Origin: an uncultured Bacteroides sp.
GTDB lineage: Bacteria; Bacteroidota; Bacteroidia; Bacteroidales; Bacteroidaceae
Length of the DNA stretch: 64,000 nt
Reading direction: 5' to 3'
Assembly (NCBI GenBank): GCA_945965395.1
Contig: CAMFND010000160.1
Span: 1 to 64,000 of the forward strand
Positions 55,075 to 63,932 of the stretch are shown one piece after another. How positions within the stretch are numbered: the stretch's first letter is position 1; every line of letters begins with the position of its first letter. Below the pieces are notes generated by a model. It made no database searches. It saw nothing but the letters and a program-made list of their open reading frames with translations, and was not told the DNA's origin. The position numbers and the translations under genes are program-made.

Positions 55075-56043
55075 TTATTCACTCACCCAAGCAGGATTAT
55101 GTGGGTGCGTCACCTTTGGGTTGTAATGCATCTCCGTAGAGTCGGGGATACGAATCAGGTATTCTTTTTTTCCGTGGTTGGGAAGAGAACTTTCTCTAAG
55201 CCAGGGATTCATGTTTTTCAACAAACTATAGTTGATGCCTTGACTTTTGGCAAAGCGTGCCAGGTCGTCAATATCTTCTGTCACTTTTATGGTACGATAA
55301 GGAATGGGAGGATACAGGTCGCCGGATCTCAGGTGAAAACCGAAACGGGTAGGGTCGGTAAGCAGAAGCTTGGCAGCCAGTATCCGGTATACATAGCGGG
55401 AGGTTTCCTCCACTAAATAAAGGTCGAGTGCATTGTCTGTATACTGTTTTTCCTGCTGCTGGCTGATTCTTCCTTGTCCGGCATTGTAGGACGCAGCTAC
55501 TGTTTCCCAGTTGCCAAATTTGCGGTAAGCTTGTTTCAGGTATTTGCAGGCAGCTACGGTCGATTTCTCCACATGATAACGTTCGTCCACATGATGATTG
55601 ACCTCCAGACCGAACTCACGGGCAGTGCCGCTCATGAACTGCCATAATCCGGCGGCTCCAGCTACGGAGCGTGCCAGTGGGTTTATGTTGCTTTCGATGG
55701 CCATCAGGTACTTGAAATCATCCGGTACCCCTTGTTCCTTTAATATTGATTCAATGATGGGGAAATAGCGGTTGGCTCGTTTAATGATTTGCAGGGAAGT
55801 GCTGTGCATGTAAGTGAATGCCATCAGTTCCCGGTCCATTCGTTCGCGCCGGTCATAGCGTGTCAGGTCTATGTCCGTACCACAAAAATTGATGCTTTTA
55901 GGAACTTCGATACAGCTGTAAGCAGGAGATGAGTTTGTTTCGGTCTGCGCGGTGCAGGAGGTTGAAAAACAGGGTAACAAGAAACCGGTTACAAATAAAG
56001 CAACTGTAAGCGATAAAGTATATAAGCGTTTTGTTAATTTCAT
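55075..56043 (-). CDS. Lytic transglycosylase (MltD-like, SLT domain)
   Basis: This 322-residue envelope enzyme cleaves peptidoglycan to 1,6-anhydro ends. After an N-terminal signal/lipoprotein-type segment, the SLT domain carries the catalytic Glu in MAIESNINPLARS (about residues 115-127), VAGAAGLWQFMSGTAREFG and AASYNAGQGRI. A LysM-like C-terminal tail is faint (YRTIKVTEDIDDLARFA). Preference is for ATG 56043 (MKLTKRL) over the TTG six bases earlier. A TATTTTTG box at 56087-56094 lies 44 bases upstream on the same strand. It is 38 bases upstream of the GH2 gene. Confidence 0.88.
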   Translation of the reverse strand: MKLTKRLYTLSLTVALFVTGFLLPCFSTSCTAQTETNSSPAYSCIEVPKSINFCGTDIDLTRYDRRERMDRELMAFTYMHSTSLQIIKRANRYFPIIESILKEQGVPDDFKYLMAIESNINPLARSVAGAAGLWQFMSGTAREFGLEVNHHVDERYHVEKSTVAACKYLKQAYRKFGNWETVAASYNAGQGRISQQQEKQYTDNALDLYLVEETSRYVYRILAAKLLLTDPTRFGFHLRSGDLYPPIPYRTIKVTEDIDDLARFAKSQGINYSLLKNMNPWLRESSLPNHGKKEYLIRIPDSTEMHYNPKVTHPHNPAWVSE

Positions 56044-56086
56044 ATTCAAGGTCTTCTTGTAGCTGTCGGTTTTTATGAATCTGTGG

Positions 56087-56094
56087 CAAAAATA
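56087..56094 (-). promoter_or_regulatory. -7 promoter box (TATTTTTG) for the transglycosylase gene
   Basis: The minus strand reads TATTTTTG (plus strand CAAAAATA), a TAnnTTTG match 44 bases before the ATG at 56043. The remaining gap to 56335 (about 240 bases) shows nothing that I can name. Confidence 0.5.
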
Positions 56095-56335
56095 AGGACT
56101 TATTCATATAAGTCAGGGGTACAAATTAGGCAAAAGTCAAGTAAAAATCGTTCAAAATAAGTCTGAACCTACTTAATTCCCCGTTTGGTTATGTACATGC
56201 CCTTTCTGTTTTGAGCCTTTGGGACACAAAAAATCGACAGCTCTTTGTTTAAAAATCGCTCTAAAATACGAAATAAACTTTGGGGAAACGCTACCTTTTT
56301 AATTTATTTCACAAAATCACATTCCCCATAAAAGA

Positions 56336-56803
56336 TTATTCTTCCATGTGGAAACTTTTCAGGATTGTTTCTGGCGTTTTGTCATTTTCCTGACGGTATA
56401 CAATGGAAACATAGAAGCCGCAGCTCCCGTCTTTTGCCAGCAGGTAACTGTAAATGCATTTTTCTTCTTCGCAGTTTCCTTTGAGCTGCACACCATGGAA
56501 CTGGGGCAGCTCAAAAGATTGTACGCTGCTTTGCGATGTCACTTCATCGTCTGTGGCAATAGCTTTTAATTCCTGTCCTAATTCTTCTTTTTTCAGACCT
56601 TCTCCCTCTAAAAGCTGGATGGTGAGGTAATACGTATCGTTCCCGGCAATGTATCCTTCGGAAGAATCATCTTCTACTACTAAGTCGGCCGGAGCCTGGA
56701 AAGAAATTCCATACGAACTCCATGTGGTTGTTTTCAGGTTTTGTGCAAACGCGGGAAGGACTACTGAAAAAAATGCAATCAGGGTTAAGAATAAATGTTT
56801 CAT
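56336..56803 (-). CDS. Exported protein of unknown function
   Basis: This 155-residue protein has a clear signal peptide (KHLFLTLIAFFSVVLPAFA) and a soluble domain with YGISFQAPADLVVEDD and a Cys pair (NCEEEKCIYSY), which may form a disulfide in the periplasm. No catalytic motif is visible. It overlaps the upstream DUF2007-like gene by 4 bases (ATGA), so the two are translationally coupled. I do not recognise the family. A PsbP- or lipoprotein-like beta fold is possible but unproven. Confidence 0.75.
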   Translation of the reverse strand: MKHLFLTLIAFFSVVLPAFAQNLKTTTWSSYGISFQAPADLVVEDDSSEGYIAGNDTYYLTIQLLEGEGLKKEELGQELKAIATDDEVTSQSSVQSFELPQFHGVQLKGNCEEEKCIYSYLLAKDGSCGFYVSIVYRQENDKTPETILKSFHMEE

Positions 56804-57027
56804 ACTTTTCGTTCGGCTACTACTTTTCGTGCATATACTTCTTCTTCCTTATTAACCAGCACGCATACGGAACCTCCTCCATAGGAAGAAGTCACGGCAG
56901 ACAATGGCGTTTCATCTTTTAGCATGGTATCCACACCGGCAGACTTCAATAAGCCCTTTATCAATTCAGCTTCCCAGAGATCTCCTCTGAAAACTTCAGT
57001 CAATGAATCGTAATTTTTCGCTTCCAT
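56800..57027 (-). CDS. DUF2007-type putative signal-transducing protein
   Basis: This 75-residue protein resembles the short DUF2007 family: VFRGDLWEAELIKGLLKSAGVDTML followed by the glycine-rich SYGGGSVCVLV (parts shown) and VNKEEEVYARKVVAE. Family members occur widely in Bacteroidetes, and their function is not settled. ATG 57027 is preferred over a GTG six bases earlier. A TATCTTTG box lies at 57084-57091 on the same strand. The 4-base overlap links it to the exported protein downstream. Confidence 0.75.
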   Translation of the reverse strand: MEAKNYDSLTEVFRGDLWEAELIKGLLKSAGVDTMLKDETPLSAVTSSYGGGSVCVLVNKEEEVYARKVVAERKV

Positions 57028-57083
57028 AGTCACATGTTTTAAGGGTTAATAAATCAGACGTTTTCTCTCTCTCTTATTTATTT

Positions 57084-57091
57084 CAAAGATA
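57084..57091 (-). promoter_or_regulatory. -7 promoter box (TATCTTTG) for the DUF2007 gene pair
   Basis: The minus strand reads TATCTTTG 57 bases before the DUF2007-type ATG. It faces away from the proA promoter in the same divergent gap. Confidence 0.45.
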
Positions 57092-57166
57092 AGAAACTTT
57101 CGGGAATAAATATTCTGTTTAGGGATATATTTCTTATGAAATGGCAGATTATTTTGGTGTTTGTGC

Positions 57167-57196
57167 TTTGAAACTTTTTCCGAAGTTGTATTTTTG
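57167..57196 (+). promoter_or_regulatory. Promoter for proA (TTTG - N18 - TATTTTTG)
   Basis: TTTG at 57167-57170 and TATTTTTG at 57189-57196 are separated by 18 bases, a good fit to the Bacteroidetes -33/-7 pattern. The leader to ATG 57226 would be about 24 bases. Confidence 0.65.
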
Positions 57197-57225
57197 CGAT
57201 AATTTGCAATCTGAATAAAACAATT

Positions 57226-58476
57226 ATGAATCTGAATGAAACTTTTAAGGCGGTTCGGACTGCATCTCGTAAGTTGGCGATGCTGGATGCACAGACCATC
57301 AATACGGTGCTGTGTGCCGTGGCCGATAGGATAGAAGAAAAAACGGTTGTATTGCTGAAAGCCAATCAGGAGGACTTGCAGCGAATGGAGACGTCCAATC
57401 CGAAATATGACCGCTTGAAGCTGACGCAGGAACGTCTGGAAGGAATAGCAACCGATATGCGTCAGGTGGCTTCTTTGCCTTCACCGTTAGGGATTGTGAG
57501 AGAAGCTTATACGGTACCCAGCGGACTTCGTTTACAGAAGGTGAGCGTGCCGTTTGGGGTGATAGGAGTAATCTATGAGGCACGTCCGAATGTCAGTTTT
57601 GATGTGTTTTCCTTGTGCCTGAAGAGCGGAAATGCCTCTATTCTGAAGGGTGGAAGTGATGCTGATGCCTCCAACCGTGCCATTGTGCAGCTGATTCATG
57701 AGGTATTGGAGGAGTTTGGTATCGATTCGCACGTCGTGGAATTGTTACCTTCTACCCGCGAGGCGACAGAAGCGCTTCTGCATGCAGAAGGTTGGGTAGA
57801 TTTAATTATTCCTCGTGGCAGCAGCAACTTGATTCAATATGTACGTCATGAAGCGACCGTACCAGTCATTGAGACAGGAGCCGGAATCTGTCATACGTAT
57901 TTCGACAGGGCGGGTGATTTAACCAAAGGAACTGCCATTGTCAATAATGCCAAAACGCGCAGGGTGAGTGTCTGCAATGCCATGGACTGCCTGCTGTTGC
58001 ATCGGGCACGTTTGGCCGATTTGCCGGCATTGTGTGCTCCTTTGGCGGAAAGCCGGGTAATTTTATATGCAGATGAATCGGCTTATCAGGCTTTGGAAGG
58101 AAACTATCCGGCAGAATTGTTGCAGCCTGCTACTTTGGAAAGTTACGGCACCGAGTTTTTAGATTATAAGATGGCCATCAAAACAGTGGATGATATAGCA
58201 GAAGCTGTAACGCATATTTATACATACGGCTCCGGGCATAGTGAGTGTATCGTAACAGAGGATAAAGAAGTGGCTGCTTTCTTTACCCGGGCAGTGGATG
58301 CCGCCTGTGTCTATGTCAATGCACCAACTTCGTTTACCGATGGGGCTCAGTTTGGTTTGGGAGCAGAAATTGGTATCAGTACCCAGAAACTGCATGCTCG
58401 TGGTCCGATGGGATTAAGGGAGATGACTACCTACAAGTGGATTGTGGAAGGTGACGGCCAGGTACGAAAAAAATGA
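57226..58476 (+). CDS. proA: Glutamate-5-semialdehyde dehydrogenase (ProA)
   Basis: This 416-residue NADPH enzyme of proline synthesis reduces glutamyl-5-phosphate to the semialdehyde. Conserved blocks are [36 protein letters not shown] and [15 protein letters not shown] [15 protein letters not shown], with the catalytic Cys near 222. The C-terminal [18 protein letters not shown] and [13 protein letters not shown] are typical. Length is normal. The gamma-glutamyl kinase gene proB is not seen in the window; the next gene is an arginine-pathway carbamoyltransferase with its own promoter box. Confidence 0.96.
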   Translation: MNLNETFKAVRTASRKLAMLDAQTINTVLCAVADRIEEKTVVLLKANQEDLQRMETSNPKYDRLKLTQERLEGIATDMRQVASLPSPLGIVREAYTVPSGLRLQKVSVPFGVIGVIYEARPNVSFDVFSLCLKSGNASILKGGSDADASNRAIVQLIHEVLEEFGIDSHVVELLPSTREATEALLHAEGWVDLIIPRGSSNLIQYVRHEATVPVIETGAGICHTYFDRAGDLTKGTAIVNNAKTRRVSVCNAMDCLLLHRARLADLPALCAPLAESRVILYADESAYQALEGNYPAELLQPATLESYGTEFLDYKMAIKTVDDIAEAVTHIYTYGSGHSECIVTEDKEVAAFFTRAVDAACVYVNAPTSFTDGAQFGLGAEIGISTQKLHARGPMGLREMTTYKWIVEGDGQVRKK

Positions 58477-58507
58477 ATAAAATAAGCGGAGTATTGTATT
58501 TTTATAG

Positions 58508-58515
58508 TATATTTG
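58508..58515 (+). promoter_or_regulatory. -7 promoter box (TATATTTG) for the carbamoyltransferase gene
   Basis: TATATTTG matches TAnnTTTG, 28 bases before ATG 58543 and 31 bases after the proA stop. The gene may therefore be transcribed separately from proA. Confidence 0.5.
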
Positions 58516-58542
58516 CGAGAGAAAATAAATTAATATACAATT

Positions 58543-59511
58543 TTGCGTATGAGAACTTATACCAATGTATTCGATTTGGGCGATTTGAAGACCGCCCTGG
58601 CAGAAGCGTTTGAAATCAAGAACGACCGTTATAAATATGAAGCGTTGGGCAAGCATAAGACTTGTCTGCTTATTTTCTTTAATAACAGTTTACGTACGCG
58701 TTTGAGCACGCAGAAGGCTGCCCGTAATCTGGGTATGGATGTCATTGTGCTGGATGTGAATCAGGGTGCCTGGAAGCTGGAAACTGAGCGTGGCGTGATT
58801 ATGGATGGTGACAAGAGTGAGCATCTGCTGGAGGCTATTCCGGTAATGGCTTCTTATTGTGATGTGATTGGTGTACGTTCTTTCGCGCGATTTGAAAGTC
58901 GGGAAGATGATTATACAGAGAAGATTCTGAATCAGTTTATTCAGTATTCCGGTAAACCGGTTTTCTCTATGGAAGCGGCTACAGGACATCCTTTGCAGGC
59001 ATTTGCTGATTTGATTACGATTGAAGAATACAAGCGCACCGAACGTCCGAAAGTGGTTTTGACGTGGGCACCTCATCCGCGTGCGCTTCCGCAGGCTGTA
59101 CCCAACTCGTTTGCTGATTTCATGAATGAGGCAGATGTGGACTTTGTGATTACTCATCCGCAGGGCTATGAACTCGATCCGAAGTTTGTGCGTGGAGCAA
59201 AGGTTGAGTATGATCAGAAGAAAGCTTTTGAAGGTGCGGACTTTATTTATGCGAAGAACTGGGCTTGCCCGGGTGTAACTTGTCCGGAAGACTACGGAAA
59301 GATTCTGAGTAAGGATATGAGTTGGACGGTAGATACTGAACACATGTCGTGGACTAACAATGCATTCTTTATGCACTGTCTGCCGGTACGTCGTAACATG
59401 ATTGTAACGGACGATGTGATTGAAGCACCGACTTCACTGGTAATTCCGGAAGCGGCCAACCGTGAAATTTCTGCTACGGTGGTATTGAAACGTATGCTGC
59501 AAAGTTTGTAA
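58543..59511 (+). CDS. N-acyl-L-ornithine carbamoyltransferase (Bacteroidetes ArgF' type)
   Basis: This 322-residue carbamoyltransferase acts in arginine synthesis. The carbamoyl phosphate motif is NNSLRTR (45-51), and HCLPVRR lies near the C-terminus. Overall it matches the acetyl/succinylornithine carbamoyltransferases of Bacteroidetes and Xanthomonas and not the classical ornithine enzymes: it lacks the usual SMG substrate loop. The B. fragilis relative is known to use N-succinyl-L-ornithine, and that is the likeliest substrate here. It follows proA and ends at a hairpin at 59532-59575. Confidence 0.9.
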   Translation: MRMRTYTNVFDLGDLKTALAEAFEIKNDRYKYEALGKHKTCLLIFFNNSLRTRLSTQKAARNLGMDVIVLDVNQGAWKLETERGVIMDGDKSEHLLEAIPVMASYCDVIGVRSFARFESREDDYTEKILNQFIQYSGKPVFSMEAATGHPLQAFADLITIEEYKRTERPKVVLTWAPHPRALPQAVPNSFADFMNEADVDFVITHPQGYELDPKFVRGAKVEYDQKKAFEGADFIYAKNWACPGVTCPEDYGKILSKDMSWTVDTEHMSWTNNAFFMHCLPVRRNMIVTDDVIEAPTSLVIPEAANREISATVVLKRMLQSL

Positions 59512-59531
59512 TCAGATAGATTTTACATAAA

Positions 59532-59575
59532 AATGCCGTGATATAGAGAGCAGGACTCTTTTATATCACGGCATT
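59532..59575. terminator. Bidirectional hairpin terminator
   Basis: AATGCCGTGATATA (59532-59545) pairs perfectly with TATATCACGGCATT (59562-59575). It separates the carbamoyltransferase gene from the convergent rhodanese operon. Confidence 0.85.
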
Positions 59576-59594
59576 CTTGTTGTAAATAAGGAGG

Positions 59595-59993
59595 TTATTG
59601 TTCGATTTCTTTACCCAACTCTTTCCAGTTGTCGAAACCTTTGTCCAGGTTGTACACCTTAAATCCTTTTTTGACCAGTATCTTTGCGGCATTCCGGCTT
59701 CGACGACCGCTTTTGCAATATACAGCAATGGTTTGTTCCGGATTCAGCAACTCATCGGCATTGGCTGAGAAACTTTCATCCAGTACGTTGATGTTGAGGC
59801 TTCCGGGAATATGTCCTTCGCTGTATTCCGCTACGGTTCTTACGTCTACAATCTGTATCTGTTCATTCCCGATGAAACCTTCGAATTCATCGGCAGATAC
59901 ATTCTTGAAGTCGTCGTTTGATTTCCCTTTGCATGCTACCATGGCTACGGCAAACATGCATATAAAGAACATGAAGTAAATAGTCTTGATCAT
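59595..59993 (-). CDS. Rhodanese-domain lipoprotein
   Basis: This 132-residue single rhodanese domain has a lipobox (FAVAMVACKGK), so it is anchored in the envelope. QIVDVRTVAEYSEGHIPGSLN is the N-terminal signature (partly shown), and the active-site loop AVYCKSGRRS contains the catalytic Cys. It likely transfers sulfur or a persulfide. I chose ATG 59993: the longer frame from 60020 would overlap the upstream NigD-like gene by 17 bases and delays the signal peptide. It sits 10 bases after that gene on the same strand. Confidence 0.88.
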   Translation of the reverse strand: MIKTIYFMFFICMFAVAMVACKGKSNDDFKNVSADEFEGFIGNEQIQIVDVRTVAEYSEGHIPGSLNINVLDESFSANADELLNPEQTIAVYCKSGRRSRNAAKILVKKGFKVYNLDKGFDNWKELGKEIEQ

Positions 59994-60003
59994 AAATGTA
60001 GTT

Positions 60004-60669
60004 TTAGTAAGTAAATTCATAGCTTACAAAGCCTTTTTCGTAGGTGTTGATGCGAAGCACAACCTTGTCGCCCTGAGTCAGTTGCCCTTCGTAGGCCCAC
60101 AGAGGAATGGAAAGATAGCTCTTGCGGGTGAATGCCTCATAATCTCCGTTCTGGTTGTGGTAGAGTGTCAGATGGAGTGTCCGGCTTCCGTCGCCGTTAT
60201 CTGAGATACCTTCGTCGATGAAGTGGAAAATGTGGCTTTTTTCTTTAGCCATAGGCAACAGAATCAGGTTAATATAGTTCCCTGATTTCCATACACTCTG
60301 AATATCCAACGGGTCAGTCTTGGCAGTCGCTTCCGGCAGTTTGTCCACTGTGACTGGTTTCACGGCAATAATAAGCTGGCAGGAATAGAGCAGGGCAGTC
60401 GCTTGTCCTTCATCTGCTGATTCTTTCGGTTCATAGATGGATACACTCCTGTAGATAGAGTCAGGAGTCAGGCCATCCAGCCCTTCCCGGTTGAGAATTT
60501 GCAGGCTTTCTCCTTTGTCTGTAATCAGTTTCTGTAGTGTACCGCTCTCATCTGTGGCCGCATCAATAAAAGTGGTGATTACATTGGGATAGACATATTC
60601 ATCTTCTTTGCATGCCCCTAAAAGGAGTATGCAAAGAAGACTGTATAAGATGACGCCGAATTTCTTCAT
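60004..60669 (-). CDS. NigD-like lipoprotein
   Basis: This 221-residue envelope lipoprotein has a lipobox before the Cys in LLLGACKEDEYVYPN. It resembles the NigD family found across Bacteroidetes, with an N-terminal Ig-like part and a C-terminal beta domain (GDKVVLRINTYEKGFVSYEF). No enzyme motif is visible, and the function is unknown. It overlaps the upstream acyltransferase gene by 4 bases, and the rhodanese gene follows it. Confidence 0.75.
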   Translation of the reverse strand: MKKFGVILYSLLCILLLGACKEDEYVYPNVITTFIDAATDESGTLQKLITDKGESLQILNREGLDGLTPDSIYRSVSIYEPKESADEGQATALLYSCQLIIAVKPVTVDKLPEATAKTDPLDIQSVWKSGNYINLILLPMAKEKSHIFHFIDEGISDNGDGSRTLHLTLYHNQNGDYEAFTRKSYLSIPLWAYEGQLTQGDKVVLRINTYEKGFVSYEFTY

Positions 60670-61820
60670 TGTGCAATGGCCTTCAAGTGATTGATAGCCG
60701 GATTGGCGTACATGGTCAGGATTCGCTGGCGCAGGAAGTCTTCGTCCTTGTTCGGGAGCTGAATCAAGTCCAGCTTCTTTTGCAGGTAAGCTTCAAAGCG
60801 CTTCTTTTCTTCCGGAGTATACTTCCCAGCAAATGTTTCTGTGCCATTCAACAGGTCGCAAGCTACATAATTACCCGGATAAAGTCGGTAGTTACGGTGA
60901 ATATGCTTGTCAATCAGTGTAGAAACCTGAGTGAAAACTTCCGTTTTAGGCAAGCCTCTGAGCGCTTCCAATTCTTCGTTGATGCAAGGTCCAGTCTGGA
61001 AGTGTACACGTCCCTTGTAACCGAAGATACCTGTTTGCATATTGGTCAGGTCGTCTGCCTGGCTCTTCTTGAATGTTTCTGAGTCTCTCTTCTGCTGCAT
61101 TTCCTTGGCTTTCAGGAAATCACACGGGTCGTATTCGTACGACAAGGCAACCGGTACGATGTGCAGTTCCTTCAGGCGGTCGATAATATCGCCTTCCCCT
61201 CCCATAGCCAGCATCTTCAACACGCTGTCCTGTGTGCGGTCGTTGGAGTCTTTCGCACGGCCTTCACGTTGTGCAATCCACACATTCTCTTGCTTTTGTG
61301 TTATCGCAAAGTGAATGTAACGTGACATGCGTGCAGATGATTCCAGCATTTGCCGCATACTCAAGGCGCGCTGTACGATGAACGACTTGTTCACTCGCAC
61401 CAGTTTCTTTATCCACGGATAAATAAGCAGGTTATCTCCGATAGCGATTTCTACGGTGGTAGGGAAACCGTTGTCCAGCAAGCCTACTGAAAGAAATCCC
61501 GGGTCGAGAACAATGTCCCGGTGATTGGAAATAAACGTATAGCTCTGGTTCTTGTCAGGAAGCGAAGAAGCATCCATGTCGAAACCGTCACTGTGCTGTT
61601 GCATGATGTCGTGCAGCAGCTTGTGGAAAAACGCTTTCTGTACGTCCAGATTGGTCTTGCAGTGGTGCAATTGTGCGGCAATCATTTCCAAAGGAACATT
61701 CGGCATCACCGATTGGATGACAGTCTGAAAGTCTTTGTCAGAAAGTAATTCCTCGAATATCTGTGGAAGTTCTTCGGGGGTATACGGACGAATGTCGTCA
61801 AATTCTGCAGGTATGTTCAT
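60666..61820 (-). CDS. PlsC-like glycerolipid acyltransferase, long Bacteroidetes form
   Basis: This 384-residue protein has an N-terminal helical extension of about 100 residues, then the acyltransferase fold. The usual HxxxxD box appears as ISNHRDIVLDPGFL (about 111-124), where His and Asp are separated by five residues, and NVWIAQREGRAKDSNDRTQ is the second block (parts shown). HRDIVLD is a known variant in this Bacteroidetes group. Substrate may be an acyl glycerol phosphate or another lipid, and no membrane segment is obvious. Its stop overlaps the NigD-like gene by 4 bases. Confidence 0.78.
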   Translation of the reverse strand: MNIPAEFDDIRPYTPEELPQIFEELLSDKDFQTVIQSVMPNVPLEMIAAQLHHCKTNLDVQKAFFHKLLHDIMQQHSDGFDMDASSLPDKNQSYTFISNHRDIVLDPGFLSVGLLDNGFPTTVEIAIGDNLLIYPWIKKLVRVNKSFIVQRALSMRQMLESSARMSRYIHFAITQKQENVWIAQREGRAKDSNDRTQDSVLKMLAMGGEGDIIDRLKELHIVPVALSYEYDPCDFLKAKEMQQKRDSETFKKSQADDLTNMQTGIFGYKGRVHFQTGPCINEELEALRGLPKTEVFTQVSTLIDKHIHRNYRLYPGNYVACDLLNGTETFAGKYTPEEKKRFEAYLQKKLDLIQLPNKDEDFLRQRILTMYANPAINHLKAIAQ

Positions 61821-61856
61821 GATGTTGAGTGGCTTGTTCTTTCCAAAGATACAAAA

Positions 61857-62834
61857 TTAATTGAAATGGTCTTCAATAATATCGGTCATAACGTCCTTAA
61901 TATCCAGACCGGCAGCCCGTACCTGTTGCGGAATGAAGCTGGTAGCCGTCATTCCCGGAGTGGTATTGATTTCGAGCATATTGATTTTTTCACCTTCTGT
62001 GATGATGTAATCCACGCGCACGATACCCTTGCATCCCAGTATGTCGTAGATGGCAGATGTCAGTTGCTGTACGCGGCTGGTCAATTCCGGACTGAGGCGA
62101 GCCGGTGTGATTTCTGTTACTTCACCTTTGTATTTGGCGTTGTAATCGAAGAATTCATTCTGGCTGACTACTTCTGTGATAGGGAATACCACTTCATTTT
62201 TCTTGGTCTTGTAGCATCCGTTGGCCAGTTCGATACCGTCCATGAAAGCTTCAATCATCACATCATCCGACTCCTTGAAAGCAGCTTCCAAAGCCGGCTG
62301 AATCTGTTCCTTTGTTTTCACCTTTGTCACACCGAAGCTGGAACCGCTGGCATTAGGCTTGATGAAGCAAGGTAAGCCGATTTTAGCGATGACATCTTCG
62401 TCGCTGATACCGTGACGTTTGTTTACCAGCATGGATTCAGCTACCCGTACACCGAAGCCCTTCAGGTACTGGTTTAAGGTGAATTTGCTGAAAGTCAGTG
62501 CAGAAACCAGCACGTCGCAGGTAGAATAAGGAATACCTAACAGTTCAAAATATCCCTGCAGGATACCGTTTTCTCCCGGAGTTCCGTGGATGGTGATATA
62601 GGCAAAGTCGGGTATGATTTTCTGTCCATGATCCATGAAACTGAAGTCATTCTTATCTACTTGTGCACGGCTGCCGTCGGAAAGAATCGCTTCCCAGCGT
62701 GCTTTAGTCAGTTCCACGATATAGAGGGTATATTTGTCCTGATCGATAAAAGAGTAGATACCCTCTGCACTTTTCATGGAGACTCCATGTTCAGATGAGT
62801 CTCCTCCTGCTACAATCGCAATTGTACGTTTCAT
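61857..62834 (-). CDS. ddl: D-alanine--D-alanine ligase
   Basis: This 325-residue ATP-grasp enzyme makes D-Ala-D-Ala for peptidoglycan. GGDSSEHGVSMKSAEGIYS (10-28) is the N-terminal substrate motif, HGTPGENGILQG carries the second conserved block, FIKPNASGSSFGVTKV binds ATP, and MLEINTTPGMTATSF is the C-terminal metal site. Length is normal. It begins 5 bases after the rluD-type gene and is in the same transcription unit as that gene. Confidence 0.96.
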   Translation of the reverse strand: MKRTIAIVAGGDSSEHGVSMKSAEGIYSFIDQDKYTLYIVELTKARWEAILSDGSRAQVDKNDFSFMDHGQKIIPDFAYITIHGTPGENGILQGYFELLGIPYSTCDVLVSALTFSKFTLNQYLKGFGVRVAESMLVNKRHGISDEDVIAKIGLPCFIKPNASGSSFGVTKVKTKEQIQPALEAAFKESDDVMIEAFMDGIELANGCYKTKKNEVVFPITEVVSQNEFFDYNAKYKGEVTEITPARLSPELTSRVQQLTSAIYDILGCKGIVRVDYIITEGEKINMLEINTTPGMTATSFIPQQVRAAGLDIKDVMTDIIEDHFN

Positions 62835-62839
62835 AGTTG

Positions 62840-63910
62840 TTATTCTCTGTTACTGATATACGTTCTCCATCGTTCCAGCAGGCAGGTCATATCCTCGGGC
62901 AGTTCGGAAGTGAAGAACATTTCCTCTCCTGTACGAGGGTGTACAAAGCCCAGTGTCTTGGCATGCAGTGCCTGACGGGGACAGATTTCGAAACAGTTGT
63001 TTACAAATTGTTTGTATTTGCTGAAATGAGTTCCTTTTAAGATTTCGTGACCACCGTAACGTTCATCATTAAACAAGGTATGTCCGATGTGTTTCATGTG
63101 TACACGAATCTGATGGGTACGTCCGGTTTCGAGTACGCACTTTACCAGTGTGACATACCCTAATCGTTCCAATACCTGATAATGTGTCACGGCGTGTTTA
63201 CCTTGTTCCGGGTCGGACATGACAGCCATCTGCATCCGGTCGCGCGGATTGCGTCCGATGTTGCCAGTGATGGTACCTTCATCTTGTTCTACAATCCCCC
63301 AGACCAGCGCGTTGTATTCACGCTTGGTGGTCTTGTTGTAAAACTGAAGTCCCAGACTGGTTTTCGCATCGGGGGTTTTGGCCACCACCAATAATCCTGA
63401 GGTATCCTTGTCAATGCGGTGCACCAGTCCCACTTGCGGGTCATTCGGGTTATAGGTCGGGACGTCACGCAGATGCCATGCGATGGCGTTGACCAGAGTA
63501 CCGTGGTAATTTCCGCACCCTGGGTGCACCACCAGTCCCGCAGGCTTGTTGATAACCATCAGGTCATCGTCCTCATATACAATGTTCAGTGGAATATCTT
63601 CCGGAATAATGTCATTCTCATAGCGCGGGCGGTCCATCATAACGGTCAGCACGTCCAGCGGCTTGACTTTGTAGCTGCTTTTCACCGGTTTCCCGTTGGC
63701 CATGACGAATCCACTGTCGGCAGCCATCTGAATCCGGTTGCGCGACGCGTTGACAATTCGCTCAAATAAATACTTGTCAATGCGGACAGGAGCCTGTCCT
63801 TTATCTACTACCGTACGGAAATGTTCATACAATTCAGGCTCTCCCTGAATCGGCTCAATGTCGTCTGGCGCTTCTCCGTCCAGTTCGTAATCAATCAAAT
63901 CCTCTGCCAT
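62840..63910 (-). CDS. rluD: RluA/RluD-family pseudouridine synthase
   Basis: This 356-residue enzyme modifies 23S rRNA uridines. An N-terminal S4 domain (RIDKYLFERIVNASRNRIQ, about 45-63) is followed by the catalytic core with NKPAGLVVHPGCGNYHG and HRIDKDTSGLLVVAKT, where the Asp is the nucleophile, then GRTHQIRVHMKHIGH. The frame is open to 63949, but that start lies inside the gene upstream, whose stop is at 63933. MAEDLIDYELDGE from ATG 63910 is therefore preferred. The RluD assignment over RluC or RluA is from overall layout only. Confidence 0.92.
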   Translation of the reverse strand: MAEDLIDYELDGEAPDDIEPIQGEPELYEHFRTVVDKGQAPVRIDKYLFERIVNASRNRIQMAADSGFVMANGKPVKSSYKVKPLDVLTVMMDRPRYENDIIPEDIPLNIVYEDDDLMVINKPAGLVVHPGCGNYHGTLVNAIAWHLRDVPTYNPNDPQVGLVHRIDKDTSGLLVVAKTPDAKTSLGLQFYNKTTKREYNALVWGIVEQDEGTITGNIGRNPRDRMQMAVMSDPEQGKHAVTHYQVLERLGYVTLVKCVLETGRTHQIRVHMKHIGHTLFNDERYGGHEILKGTHFSKYKQFVNNCFEICPRQALHAKTLGFVHPRTGEEMFFTSELPEDMTCLLERWRTYISNRE

Positions 63911-63932
63911 CTTTTTCTTTAGGGGGTTAGAT

